From assembly GCA_905193485.1 (NCBI GenBank), contig CAJJOX010000039.1, positions 1 to 13,068 on the forward strand: DNA of 13,068 nt, written 5' to 3'. Positions 1 through 6,331 of this stretch are shown piece by piece. A program made the position numbers and the translations under genes. The notes under the pieces were generated by a model. The model worked only from the letters and a program-made list of their open reading frames with translations, was not told the origin of the DNA and made no database searches. The DNA is from an uncultured Porphyromonadaceae bacterium. GTDB taxonomy: Bacteria > Bacteroidota > Bacteroidia > Bacteroidales > Muribaculaceae. Position 1 is the first letter of the stretch; every line of letters begins with the position of its first letter.

Positions 1-48
1 CCCCCCCCCCCCCCCCGCGCCGCCCTGCGGGGGGCCGGCCCCCCCCGC
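1..48. other. G/C-only low-complexity contig edge, probable artefact
   Basis: The first 50 bases contain a single non-G/C base (T at 26) and begin with a run of 16 C, unlike the roughly balanced composition of everything after. The translated homology between the first gene and its downstream paralogue begins only at about base 49, where the residues RF-x-x-FNE match the paralogue. This suggests that real genomic sequence starts there. A poly-C run at a contig's left end is what the reverse complement of a poly-G read tail would look like. That cause is an inference. Confidence 0.7.
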
Positions 49-375
49 CGTTTCGGACTGTTTAATGAGATGCAGCTGACGCTTGGCGGCGGTCAGGCCA
101 AACTCTCCAATTTCACCGGTGGCACTGAGGCCAACCGTCATCTTGAAGGAACCTACGAAAAAAACTTCTCGCTCAATATCGGGCTCACCCCGGGCTTCAT
201 AATGTTTCTCAACAACTATTCGGCCATAGAGGTCAATGTCGGGGTGCTCGGGTTTGGCTACACGCACACGCGATCAGTGACAAATCAGGTGCAGGTGGCA
301 CATCGCAACAGCAAGCACGCCAATTTTAAGATCAATCTTTTCTCCATCCAATTCGGTATGGCGTTTTACCTTTAA
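49..375 (+). CDS. Outer-membrane beta-barrel-like protein, C-terminal part (5' end missing)
   Basis: This is the last ~108 residues of a protein whose start lies outside the window or is lost in the G/C run at the edge. The ATG at 70 is probably an internal methionine: the frame is open upstream, and residues translated from 49 on (RFGLFNE) align with RFAVFNE in the next gene. The rest aligns along its length, including SPG/TPG, ANF, INLF/FNLF and an IxFG motif near the end. The protein alternates polar and hydrophobic residues and ends in an amphipathic strand (INLFSIQFGMAFYL), as outer-membrane barrels do. It is a tandem paralogue of the following gene, whose ATG lies 12 bases past this stop. 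No specific function can be assigned. The envelope location is inferred from strand pattern and neighbours. Confidence 0.7.
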   Translation, partial: RFGLFNEMQLTLGGGQAKLSNFTGGTEANRHLEGTYEKNFSLNIGLTPGFIMFLNNYSAIEVNVGVLGFGYTHTRSVTNQVQVAHRNSKHANFKINLFSIQFGMAFYL

Positions 376-379
376 AGGA
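374..379 (+). promoter_or_regulatory. Ribosome binding site AAAGGA for the second barrel gene
   Basis: AAAGGA overlaps the stop codon of the first gene. It lies 2 bases before the ATG at 382 and 8 bases before the ATG at 388. The 8-base spacing favours 388 as the true start, giving a signal peptide that begins MKRLIF. The overlap with the upstream stop suggests translational coupling of the two paralogues. Confidence 0.5.
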
Positions 380-387
380 TCATGAGC

Positions 388-1263
388 ATGAAACGACTAA
401 TATTTTCAGCACTCGCGGCATTTGTTATTGCCGCCGCTTCGGCTCAGGATAAAGCCGATACTATCGCTATCAGTAGCAGCGGACAATCAGCCAAGCGTAT
501 TGTCAAGGGCCGTCCCCACCATCCGGAAATGGATGAGAAAGTGATTGTCGGCAATGATACCGTCAATCTGGTGCTTCGCGAACGCAACTTTGGCCGATAC
601 GACCGCGGACTGTTCAATTATCTTTTCATTCCGCGCAAGCAGTGGTCGTTCGGCCTTATGGCATCCTATGGCGAGTTCGACGCCGATGATGTGGAATTGT
701 TTCAGGCCGTCGAGGATTTTGATTTCAAAGGCAAGCAATATGCCCTTCGTCCGGCAGTGTCATATTTCTTCCGCGACAATCAGGCTGTCGGCATAAAATT
801 CGATTATACACGTCAGGAGGCTGATCTCGGACATCTTGCTGTGAATATGGGTGATGACCTCAGCTTTGACATTCATGACATAAGCTACTACTCCTCGAAA
901 TATTCCATTGGCGTATTTTATCGCAATTATGTAGGATTGGGACGTGCAAAACGGTTCGCCGTGTTCAATGAGGCCTGTCTGTCATTCGGCAGCGGTTCGT
1001 CGCGATTCAAGCGTCCCTACGACGGCAAATTGCGTGACACGAGCACAGATCTTACAGAAGTGGCTCTGAATTTCAGTCCGGGGCTATGTATGTTTATTCT
1101 CGAAAATGTAAGTTTCAATGTGTCGTTCGGCGTGTTCGGCGTGCATCTTCGCAACGAAAAGCAAGTGACAGACGGCGTGGAGGAAGGTTCACGGTTCAGC
1201 AGCGGAGCTAATTTCAGATTCAATTTGTTCAATATTAATTTCGGAATCGGTGTACACATTTAA
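388..1263 (+). CDS. Secreted outer-membrane beta-barrel-like protein (paralogue of the preceding gene)
   Basis: The protein has about 291 residues. It starts with a typical signal peptide (Lys-Arg, then a hydrophobic stretch LIFSALAAFVIAAA, probable cleavage after ASA before QDKAD). The mature part is rich in short amphipathic segments with aromatic residues, for example WSFGLMASYGEF, YALRPAVSYFF, SIGVFYRNYVGLG and FRFNLFNINFGIGVHI. This suggests an 8- to 10-strand outer-membrane barrel. An in-frame ATG at 382 is possible, but 388 has the better-spaced AAAGGA. Its last third aligns with the truncated gene just upstream, so the two arose by tandem duplication. Its last 14 bases overlap the start of the PCMD lipoprotein gene, which argues for coupled expression and perhaps a joint complex. 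I do not recognise a named family; porin, adhesion or assembly roles are all possible. Confidence 0.75.
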   Translation: MKRLIFSALAAFVIAAASAQDKADTIAISSSGQSAKRIVKGRPHHPEMDEKVIVGNDTVNLVLRERNFGRYDRGLFNYLFIPRKQWSFGLMASYGEFDADDVELFQAVEDFDFKGKQYALRPAVSYFFRDNQAVGIKFDYTRQEADLGHLAVNMGDDLSFDIHDISYYSSKYSIGVFYRNYVGLGRAKRFAVFNEACLSFGSGSSRFKRPYDGKLRDTSTDLTEVALNFSPGLCMFILENVSFNVSFGVFGVHLRNEKQVTDGVEEGSRFSSGANFRFNLFNINFGIGVHI

Positions 1264-2878
1264 TAAATATAGAAAGTCAAAAATTCGCTTGACGCTTGCC
1301 ATTGCGGCAACGGCTTTTTTCGCCGCATGTATATCTAATGATCTACCCTATCCATGGGTGATGCCATCGGTCGATTCAGTGATCGTCGAGAACGTTGATG
1401 CCGACGGTCATGCGTTGCTTGACGGAGGTGTCCGTATCGATTCTGTGAACCGGTCCATTTCCATGGAGTTGACCGAATGGGCCGATATCCGTAATGTCAA
1501 GGTGGAGGATATCACTTTTTCAGAAGGCACCACATGCCTTGATCCGGAGGTGTTTGAGCATCCTCTTGACCTGACGGAGCCTGTCGCATTCAAGCTCGAA
1601 CGATATGATCGCGTGTTTGAATGGACCATTTCGGCCACTCAGAATATCGAACGATATTTCACCATCGCCTCACAGATCGGCACGTCGCGGATTGATGTGG
1701 AAAACCATACTGTCACGGCTTCCGTGCCTATGGCTCAGCCGCTCGATAATATTTTGGTGCGAACGTTGAAATTGTCCGGTCCTCTTGGTGTGATGACTCC
1801 CGACATTGTCGGGCAGCATGTCGATTTTTCCGATCCGGTAAAAGTGTCGGTAAGTGAGTTTGGCCGCGATACCGAATGGATCATTACGGTCATGCAAACC
1901 GAAGTGAGTGTCGAATTGGAACGAATCGATGCCTGGACCAATGTCGCATGGCTTTATGCCAATGCTGAGGTCGGAAAAACCAATGGTTTCGAATACCGGC
2001 GAGCAGATTCCGATGAATGGATTGTAGTTCCAGACGAATGGATCACGCATGATGGAGGCAGTTTTGTGGGGCGACTGATACATCTTGAATCGCAGACCGA
2101 TTATGTCGCACGCGCCACAAGCGATGAAGACCATTCGGTGGAGATAGATTTCACGACCGGAGATATCGTCGAATTGCCAAACAGTAATTTCACTCAGTGG
2201 CATATGGACGGAAAAGTGTGGAATCCGTGGGCAGCTGACGGCACCTCGTTCTGGTCGACAGGCAATCGTGGCGCGACAACATTAGGGCAAAGTAATACCG
2301 TACCGCTTTCCAGTCCGTCCTCTTCAACCGGATATGCCGGAGCCGTGCTTGAAACTAAATTTGTGGGTGTGTCGGTTCTCGGAAAACTGGCGGCCGGCAA
2401 TCTTTTTGCGGGCGATTTCGTGAAGATCGACGGAACAAACGGTATCCTCGATTTCGGCCGTCCCTTTACACAACGACCGACCAAACTTCGTGCACGTCTG
2501 AAATACATCACCGCGCCAATCACCGATTGCAGTAGGTCCAATCCCAACTTCCAGTATATGAAGGGCGAACCCGATACGTGTATCGTGTGGTGCTCTCTCG
2601 GAGATTGGGATACACCTTACGAAATCCGGACAAATCCCAACAATCGCAAGTTGTTTGATCGTAACGATGCCGGTGTCATCGCTTACGGCGAATATACTTG
2701 CGGTTCGACGATAAGCGACTATATCGATGTCGAGATCCCGCTGGATTATGTTGCGACAGACCGCATACCTACTTATATTCTTGTAACTGCGTCGGCATCG
2801 AAATACGGAGATTATTTCACCGGCGGACGCGGGGCGACTCTTTATATCGAGAGTTATGAACTGATTTATGATTATTAA
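1250..2878 (+). CDS. PCMD-domain surface lipoprotein with two N-terminal repeats and an FN3-like domain
   Basis: This 542-residue lipoprotein starts at a GTG inside the end of the preceding gene. It has a basic n-region, a hydrophobic core and a lipobox FFAAC with the lipidated Cys at 27, followed by ISNDLPYPW. Residues ~63-130 and ~148-215 are a degenerate duplication: each begins ID-V-x(3)-I/V and ends in an EW-I-(T)-x-x-Q strand after a D(L/F)-x-(E/D)PV segment. Residues ~219-303 look like a fibronectin III-like domain ending DFTTGD. Residues ~308-542 match PCMD (putative carbohydrate metabolism domain): FWSTGN, the AGNLFAGDF segment, FTQRP, then the C-terminal SASKYGDYFTGGRGATLYIESYELIYD. 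PCMD proteins are typical of Bacteroidetes, with a jelly-roll fold. Glycan binding is presumed from the domain name and not shown here. The only alternative start I see is TTG at 1289, which would leave a short signal. It probably acts at the cell surface with the barrel proteins. Confidence 0.85.
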   Translation: MYTFNKYRKSKIRLTLAIAATAFFAACISNDLPYPWVMPSVDSVIVENVDADGHALLDGGVRIDSVNRSISMELTEWADIRNVKVEDITFSEGTTCLDPEVFEHPLDLTEPVAFKLERYDRVFEWTISATQNIERYFTIASQIGTSRIDVENHTVTASVPMAQPLDNILVRTLKLSGPLGVMTPDIVGQHVDFSDPVKVSVSEFGRDTEWIITVMQTEVSVELERIDAWTNVAWLYANAEVGKTNGFEYRRADSDEWIVVPDEWITHDGGSFVGRLIHLESQTDYVARATSDEDHSVEIDFTTGDIVELPNSNFTQWHMDGKVWNPWAADGTSFWSTGNRGATTLGQSNTVPLSSPSSSTGYAGAVLETKFVGVSVLGKLAAGNLFAGDFVKIDGTNGILDFGRPFTQRPTKLRARLKYITAPITDCSRSNPNFQYMKGEPDTCIVWCSLGDWDTPYEIRTNPNNRKLFDRNDAGVIAYGEYTCGSTISDYIDVEIPLDYVATDRIPTYILVTASASKYGDYFTGGRGATLYIESYELIYDY

Positions 2879-2913
2879 CCGATAAGTTTACAAACAGATT
2901 GTTTCAGATTGAT

Positions 2914-3369
2914 ATGGATCTTTTAATGCCAATGTGGTCGATATGGCTCATAATAGCCGTCGCACTTGTGATTATAGAAATTTTCACTTCATCGGGTATC
3001 GCGCTCTGCATGGCTCTGGGTGCGATGGCCGGATTTGTCGGCGCATTGTGCGGAGGCGGTATCGAGGTGCAGCTTATCATATGCGCCGTGGCGATGGTGG
3101 GCACTCTGTTGTTTGTGCCGAAATTGATGCAACGCTATAACCGTCTGTTCTCTCCACAATCCGACGGCGCAAGCAATATGGATGCTCTTATCGGACGTCG
3201 TGGCCGTGTCGAATCCGTGGACTCTGACGTCTCATGCGGGCGCATGAAAATCGATGGTGACCGTTGGGGAGTGCGTACCGCCGACGGTCAGCCTCTTGCC
3301 GAAAATCAATTGGTTGAGGTGACAGGCTACGACAGTATTATCCTTATCGTGCGTCCTGTCGGCAAGTGA
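2914..3369 (+). CDS. NfeD family membrane protein (short form)
   Basis: About 151 residues. Three hydrophobic segments (about 8-28, 29-47 and 51-69) are followed by a soluble OB-fold domain (about 89-148) beginning ALIGRRGRVES and ending with VEVTGYDSIILIV, as in NfeD proteins. It lacks the ClpP-like protease domain of long NfeD proteins, so it is the short form usually encoded beside an SPFH protein. That partner follows here after 72 bases. Its job is thought to be support of the membrane scaffold or microdomain formed by the SPFH partner. The ATG at 2914 was chosen over a TTG at 2899 and an ATG at 2926. The gene begins 35 bases after the PCMD gene with no obvious terminator between, so read-through is possible. 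Confidence 0.88.
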   Translation: MDLLMPMWSIWLIIAVALVIIEIFTSSGIALCMALGAMAGFVGALCGGGIEVQLIICAVAMVGTLLFVPKLMQRYNRLFSPQSDGASNMDALIGRRGRVESVDSDVSCGRMKIDGDRWGVRTADGQPLAENQLVEVTGYDSIILIVRPVGK

Positions 3370-3441
3370 GAGTATGTGCGGGATATCCCGTGAAAATTAT
3401 TAAATGTACTTTATTATAAACAATTAAAAAACAACTTAATT

Positions 3442-4416
3442 ATGGAAGTTTGGATTATTCTCGGTGTGTTGTTGCTTTTGGCCATCATCATCGTTTCTAA
3501 TGCCGTCAAGGTGGTGCCACAATCTGAGACACGTGTGATCGAACGTCTGGGTCGCTTTCACAGCGTTTTGCCCGCCGGACTCAATATAATCTGGCCGTTT
3601 ATCGACAAGCCCAAGGTGGTCTATACCCGCCGTATCGAGCATGTAGGCAATCGATCGTATGTGCGTGTGTCGACGACGAGTGTCATCGACCTCCGCGAAC
3701 AGGTATATGATTTTCCCTCGCAGCAGGTGATCACAAAGGATAATGTAACGACCGAAATCAATGCGTTGCTTTATTTTCAGATCGTGGATCCGAAGAAATC
3801 AGTATATGAGATCGACAATCTGCCAAACGCGATTGAAAAACTTACGCAGACTTCGCTTCGCAATGTTATCGGTGAGATGGAACTCGACGAAACATTGACA
3901 TCTCGTGATACGATCAATGCCAAATTGCAGGCCATACTTGATGAAGCTACCAATAAGTGGGGTGTGAAGGTTAATCGTGTGGAACTACAGGATATCACTC
4001 CTCCGGAAAGTGTGCGTGAGGCCATGGAGAAACAGATGCAGGCCGAGCGTAACCGTCGTGCCGAAATCCTTAATGCCGAAGGTGAGAAAAAATCCCTCAT
4101 CCTGCGTTCAGAGGGCGAAAAACAATCAAAAATAAATCAGGCCGAGGCTGCCAAGCAATCGGAGATACTTCGTGCCGAAGGTCAGGCCCGGGCAAAAATT
4201 CTTGAGGCTGAGGCCGAGGCTGAGGCAATCCGTCGTGTGAGTGAGGCTGTAGCCGCATCCAATACCAATCCGGCATCCTATATGCTTGCGATGAAATATA
4301 TTGAAACGCTTGGTGAGATGGTTGAAGGTAAAGACAGCAAGACGGTCTATATCCCGTATGAAGCAACCGGAGTGCTCAGTTCGATCGGATCCATCAAAGA
4401 AATATTCAACAAATAG
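3442..4416 (+). CDS. SPFH/Band 7 stomatin-like protein (paraslipin/QmcA type)
   Basis: The 324-residue protein begins with one membrane anchor (2-20), then a Band 7/SPFH domain: VVPQSETRVIERLGRF, LPAGLNIIWPFID, DFPSQQVITKDNV and TTEINALLYFQI. A long charged helix follows (~190-268) with repeated AE(I/K)L-x-AEGE/AEA units, an oligomerising coiled coil. The C-terminal part has ASYMLAMKYIETL, typical of this family. Proteins of this type form ring or cage oligomers in the inner membrane and organise lipids or membrane proteases. Compared with E. coli QmcA as I remember it, there is an extra segment at about residues 63-80 before IDLREQVYDFPSQ, which I believe is common in Bacteroidetes. It sits just downstream of nfeD, its usual partner. 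The upstream 72 bases are A/T-rich near the start (AATTAAAAAACAACTTAATT) with no clear Shine-Dalgarno. Confidence 0.92.
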   Translation: MEVWIILGVLLLLAIIIVSNAVKVVPQSETRVIERLGRFHSVLPAGLNIIWPFIDKPKVVYTRRIEHVGNRSYVRVSTTSVIDLREQVYDFPSQQVITKDNVTTEINALLYFQIVDPKKSVYEIDNLPNAIEKLTQTSLRNVIGEMELDETLTSRDTINAKLQAILDEATNKWGVKVNRVELQDITPPESVREAMEKQMQAERNRRAEILNAEGEKKSLILRSEGEKQSKINQAEAAKQSEILRAEGQARAKILEAEAEAEAIRRVSEAVAASNTNPASYMLAMKYIETLGEMVEGKDSKTVYIPYEATGVLSSIGSIKEIFNK

Positions 4417-4427
4417 TTACGCAACGC

Positions 4428-4447
4428 ATCCGGTATTTTACCCGGAT
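4428..4447. terminator. Hairpin after the stomatin gene, possible terminator
   Basis: ATCCGGTA (4428-4435) can pair with TACC(C)GGAT (4439-4447), with one bulged C and a three-base TTT loop. It begins 12 bases after the stop of the stomatin gene, at the convergent end of two transcription units. No T-run follows, so it is not a textbook intrinsic terminator. It may simply stabilise the mRNA end. Confidence 0.35.
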
Positions 4448-4462
4448 AATCGAATAGTATGT

Positions 4463-4517
4463 GCAGACGGCGGCGTGGCATGAGCTACATCGTCGTCTGC
4501 GTGTGTTGTCTGCCACG
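4463..4517. repeat. Interleaved inverted repeats in the convergent spacer
   Basis: Arm A GCAGACGGCG (4463-4472) pairs with CGTCGTCTGC (4491-4500): 10 pairs, one of them G-U in a plus-strand RNA. Arm B CGTGGCA (4474-4480) pairs exactly with TGCCACG (4511-4517). The order is A-B-A'-B', so both stems can coexist only as a pseudoknot. GTCTGC occurs a second time at 4508-4513, so the first half of arm A has two possible partners. The region lies between the convergent stomatin and radC genes and probably marks the ends of their transcripts. Confidence 0.45.
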
Positions 4518-4548
4518 TAGTAAATAGGGAAGGGTAGTTGGGCTGTCG

Positions 4549-5280
4549 TCAAATGCGTGATTCGTCGGCATAGGAGTAATATCCGGTCGTCGCTATGATG
4601 AGATGGTCAAGCACGTTGATGTCGAGTAGTTGACCTCCGGATTTGATTTTTTGGGTCAGATCGTCGTCCTGGACAGATGGTTTCAGATTGCCGGAAGGAT
4701 GGTTGTGCACGAGAATTATTGAAGAGGCAAGATGTTCTATGGCGAGTTTCATGATGATTTTCGGATCCACTACCGTCGCTGCTGTGCCGCCGCTGCTGAT
4801 GCATGTGGTCGCGATGACCATGTTGGCCCGTGATAGCATGATGATCCAGAATTCTTCCGTGGCGAGATCCTGAATAGCGTTGCGGATCAATTCATAAGCG
4901 TCGGCCGATGAGCGTATGCGTGGCCGCGTTTCGACTTTCAGATCTTTCCGTCGGGCACCAAGCTCAAGAGCTGCGGCGACAGTGATGGCCTTGGCCGGGC
5001 CGATACCGGCTATGCGTTTACACATGTCGCGCACCGACATGCGGGCGAGATCGCTCAACGAACGGTTGCTGATGTCGTAAAGTTCACGGCTGAGTTCGAT
5101 GACGGATTTCCCAGGGATGCCGCCGCCAAGCAGGATGGCGAGGAGCTCTGTGTCTGATAGGGAACGGATGCCGTTGCGTAGTGCTTTTTCACGCGGTTTG
5201 TCATCGTCGCTCAGGTCTGCGATGCGTCGGGCGGAGGCAATAGGTGCGGAGTGATGTTTGCTCTGTCTGTCGTTGTTCAT
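4549..5280 (-). CDS. radC: RadC family JAB/MPN-domain protein
   Basis: The 243-residue protein has the full RadC layout. An N-terminal segment (KPREKALRNGIRSLSDTELLAILLGGG, about 28-54) and a helix-hairpin-helix (about 87-106, RIAGIGPAKA) precede the JAB metalloprotease-like domain. That domain holds the RadC box HNHPSG (192-197) with PS (201-202) and D205, plus Glu 142/143 upstream as the likely catalytic acid. The metal site is therefore intact. The biochemical role of RadC is unsettled; the old DNA-repair claim is weak, although the family is linked to recombination and mobile DNA. The frame is open upstream into the glycosyltransferase gene, but the ATG at 5280 gives the normal family length. 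It also lies 2 bases after the glycosyltransferase stop, so the two are probably translationally coupled. It is the last gene of the pcrA-nspC-glycosyltransferase-radC run. Confidence 0.93.
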   Translation of the reverse strand: MNNDRQSKHHSAPIASARRIADLSDDDKPREKALRNGIRSLSDTELLAILLGGGIPGKSVIELSRELYDISNRSLSDLARMSVRDMCKRIAGIGPAKAITVAAALELGARRKDLKVETRPRIRSSADAYELIRNAIQDLATEEFWIIMLSRANMVIATTCISSGGTAATVVDPKIIMKLAIEHLASSIILVHNHPSGNLKPSVQDDDLTQKIKSGGQLLDINVLDHLIIATTGYYSYADESRI

Positions 5281-5282
5281 GG

Positions 5283-6281
5283 CTATTTCCCTTTGCGTGC
5301 GGCTATCTCTTCGTTGATGTCGCGGCCGCGTCCAAGAATTATTTTTGTGAAGTATGCGCGGATAAAACCGGTGCCATAGCCGACTATCTGCACGACCGAC
5401 GCCGGTATGGCACGCAGGGCGATGCCGAATGATTTTGTCGATATTAGAGCGGCTGCGAACAGAGCCACAAGATAGATGCCGATGGGTAAAAGCCACCACG
5501 GAGAAGCAAAGATTCCGAGTGCCACAAGCACAATACCTGTGATGACGGCTAATGCCGGGAGCATGTGCACGAGTTTGAGCGAATCCGGGTAAAGGAGTTT
5601 TAGGGTGATTCGCGAGCGACCGAATACGTGAACCTGACGCCAGAATTTACGAAAGTCGATGCGGCGTTTATGATATACGGCGGCATCGCGGATTAGTCCG
5701 ATTGAAAAACCGGCCTGACGTATGCGGGTGCTCATGTCGATATCCTCCGAAAACATTTCGCGGAATCCACCGACACGGTCATATACTTTGCGGGAATAAC
5801 CCATGTTAAAGGAGCGTGGGACAAATTTTTCCATCTGCATCTTGCCGCCGCGTATGCCTCCTGTTGTCAGAAACGAGGTCATCGCAAAACTGATCGCTTT
5901 CTGGGTAGGGCTAAAGGATTCGTGGGCTGCGTCGGGACCGCCGAATGCGTCAAGTGGATTGGATGAAAGATGTGCGTCGAGTATCGCGAAATAGTCGGCT
6001 GGAATGACGCAGTCGCTGTCAAAAAAGATAAGATAGTTTCCTTTTGAACGTTCGATGCCATAGTTTCTGGCTATGGAGCGGCCTTCATTATTTTTGAAAT
6101 AATAGTGTACGTCGATTTTGCCGGCATATTTCTCAACCGTTTGCCTGCACGGCAATGTGGAGCCATCCTCCACAATTATCACTTCGAAATCGGTCATTGT
6201 CTGTCGTGTGAGGCTGCTGAGCAGATCATCCACTTCATCAATGCGGTTGTAAACCGGTATTATAATTGAATATCTGGGCAT
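5283..6281 (-). CDS. Family 2 glycosyltransferase, membrane-anchored
   Basis: This 332-residue protein starts MPRYSIIIPVYNR, the standard GT-A entry strand. It has EDGS (38-41), the metal/nucleotide-sugar DxD motif as DSD (88-90), and the acceptor-side GGF..FSEDIDMSTRIRQAG (171-191, with ED at 179-180 as probable catalytic base). The motif around QVHVFGRSR (216-224) takes the place of QxxRW. Hydrophobic segments near 238-260, 262-281 and perhaps 292-308 anchor the C-terminus in the inner membrane with the catalytic domain in the cytoplasm. It would move a sugar from a nucleotide donor to a lipid or polysaccharide precursor; the substrate cannot be told from sequence. It lies between nspC (50 bases) and radC (2 bases), with no other glycan genes next to it. 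Confidence 0.9.
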   Translation of the reverse strand: MPRYSIIIPVYNRIDEVDDLLSSLTRQTMTDFEVIIVEDGSTLPCRQTVEKYAGKIDVHYYFKNNEGRSIARNYGIERSKGNYLIFFDSDCVIPADYFAILDAHLSSNPLDAFGGPDAAHESFSPTQKAISFAMTSFLTTGGIRGGKMQMEKFVPRSFNMGYSRKVYDRVGGFREMFSEDIDMSTRIRQAGFSIGLIRDAAVYHKRRIDFRKFWRQVHVFGRSRITLKLLYPDSLKLVHMLPALAVITGIVLVALGIFASPWWLLPIGIYLVALFAAALISTKSFGIALRAIPASVVQIVGYGTGFIRAYFTKIILGRGRDINEEIAARKGK

Positions 6282-6331
6282 TGCTATTATGTTTTGGAAT
6301 GGTGGCGGATAGTGGAACGCGGAATCAGTTT

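Noticed and set aside
1670..2203. 177-residue open frame antisense to the PCMD gene
   Set aside because: The plus-strand gene has a clear lipobox and PCMD motifs over the same bases. The antisense product has no recognisable motif and only reflects codon bias.
3379..3390. Perfect 12-base palindrome CGGGATATCCCG between nfeD and the stomatin gene
   Set aside because: About three such palindromes are expected by chance in a window of this size. It has no loop for a terminator and no second copy to suggest an operator.
3407..3414. TACTTTAT as a -7 promoter element for the stomatin gene
   Set aside because: It misses the final G of TAnnTTTG and no TTG lies at the right distance upstream, so it is too weak to list as a feature.
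4549..5280. RadC as a sign of a mobile element or defence island
   Set aside because: No integrase, transposase, toxin-antitoxin or restriction genes are nearby. The neighbours are housekeeping genes, and RadC is common in Bacteroidetes chromosomes.
5281..5499. 73-residue N-terminal extension of RadC
   Set aside because: The extension lies inside the glycosyltransferase coding region. RadC from the ATG at 5280 already has full family length.
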